From contig CAKZUT010000151.1 of NCBI GenBank assembly GCA_937922185.1, positions 1 through 43,053 on the forward strand: a stretch of DNA of 43,053 nucleotides, written 5' to 3'. The DNA is from an uncultured Neomegalonema sp. (GTDB lineage: Bacteria; Pseudomonadota; Alphaproteobacteria; Rhodobacterales; Rhodobacteraceae). A program made the translations under genes and the position numbers. This document shows, piece after piece, positions 43,031-43,053 of this stretch. The notes under the pieces were generated by a model. The model was given only the letters and a program-made list of their open reading frames with translations. It was not told the origin of the DNA and searched no databases. How positions within the stretch are numbered: the stretch's first letter is position 1; every line of letters starts with the position of its first letter.

Positions 43031-43053
43031 GCTACCGATCCTGTTTCAGGCAA

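Noticed and set aside
1-43053. tRNA, rRNA, CRISPR arrays, insertion sequences or prophage genes
   Set aside because: None recognised by eye in any intergenic region. Gaps are short and accounted for, though a tRNA scan was not possible here.

Overview
The window is a gene-dense, GC-rich chromosomal segment of an alphaproteobacterium. The evidence is gene content and order: an ntrB-ntrC-ntrY-ntrX-trkA-trkH series followed by hfq-hflX, a fused ispDF, PhaR, an ATP12-type F1 assembly chaperone, and a suf operon carrying a YIP1-family membrane gene between sufD and sufS. The last item resembles Rhodobacterales and relatives. NtrC keeps an intact GAFTGA loop, unlike the classical Rhodobacter capsulatus NtrC, so I leave the family open. 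No transposases, integrases, tRNA, rRNA or CRISPR arrays were seen.

Layout. 1-4923 (minus strand): the end of a respiratory complex I cluster (nuoG-nuoH-nuoI-nuoJ, the last cut by the window edge), preceded by ubiG rather than nuoF. 5018-10601: prolyl iminopeptidase, PhaR, a PHA-synthase-like hydrolase, a glutamine amidotransferase, a DUF465 protein, ubiX and a periplasmic thioredoxin-like protein. The 521-base gap between the last two holds a strong leftward terminator, a series of hairpins that looks like a small RNA, and a possible 41-codon gene. 10605-13370: a tightly overlapped operon crcB-rluC-HAD phosphatase-atp12. 13417-15165: a DUF2235 hydrolase with two membrane spans. 15513-17973: miaA facing hfq-hflX. 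18118-28409: dusB-ntrB-ntrC-ntrY-ntrX-trkA-trkH, transcribed leftward, covering nitrogen and redox sensing plus potassium uptake. 28504-31979: ispDF-pgpA-cinA, then amtB. 32017-34175: a two-subunit aconitase X enzyme and a RatA/COQ10-type protein. 34363-38151: a 1262-residue RTX calcium-binding repeat protein. 38438-43030: the suf iron-sulfur operon (two small membrane proteins, sufC, sufD, YIP1-family gene, sufS).

How the parts fit. Several genes serve respiration and quinones: complex I subunits, UbiG and UbiX for ubiquinone, a COQ10/RatA-like protein, the ATP synthase chaperone, and Suf for Fe-S clusters. NtrBC, NtrYX and AmtB form a nitrogen-control set, although glnK is not beside amtB. 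Most operons are held together by 4-base ATGA-type overlaps, so translational coupling is widespread.

Honest limits. Most of the window is ordinary core genome. The least explained parts are the structured RNA-like locus at 9821-9985, the possible small protein at 10048-10173, the DUF2235 island, the RTX protein with eight long repeated modules, and the small membrane proteins built into the suf operon. I found nothing that I can call a new system with confidence. Functions are assigned from recognised motifs and context, without database searches.
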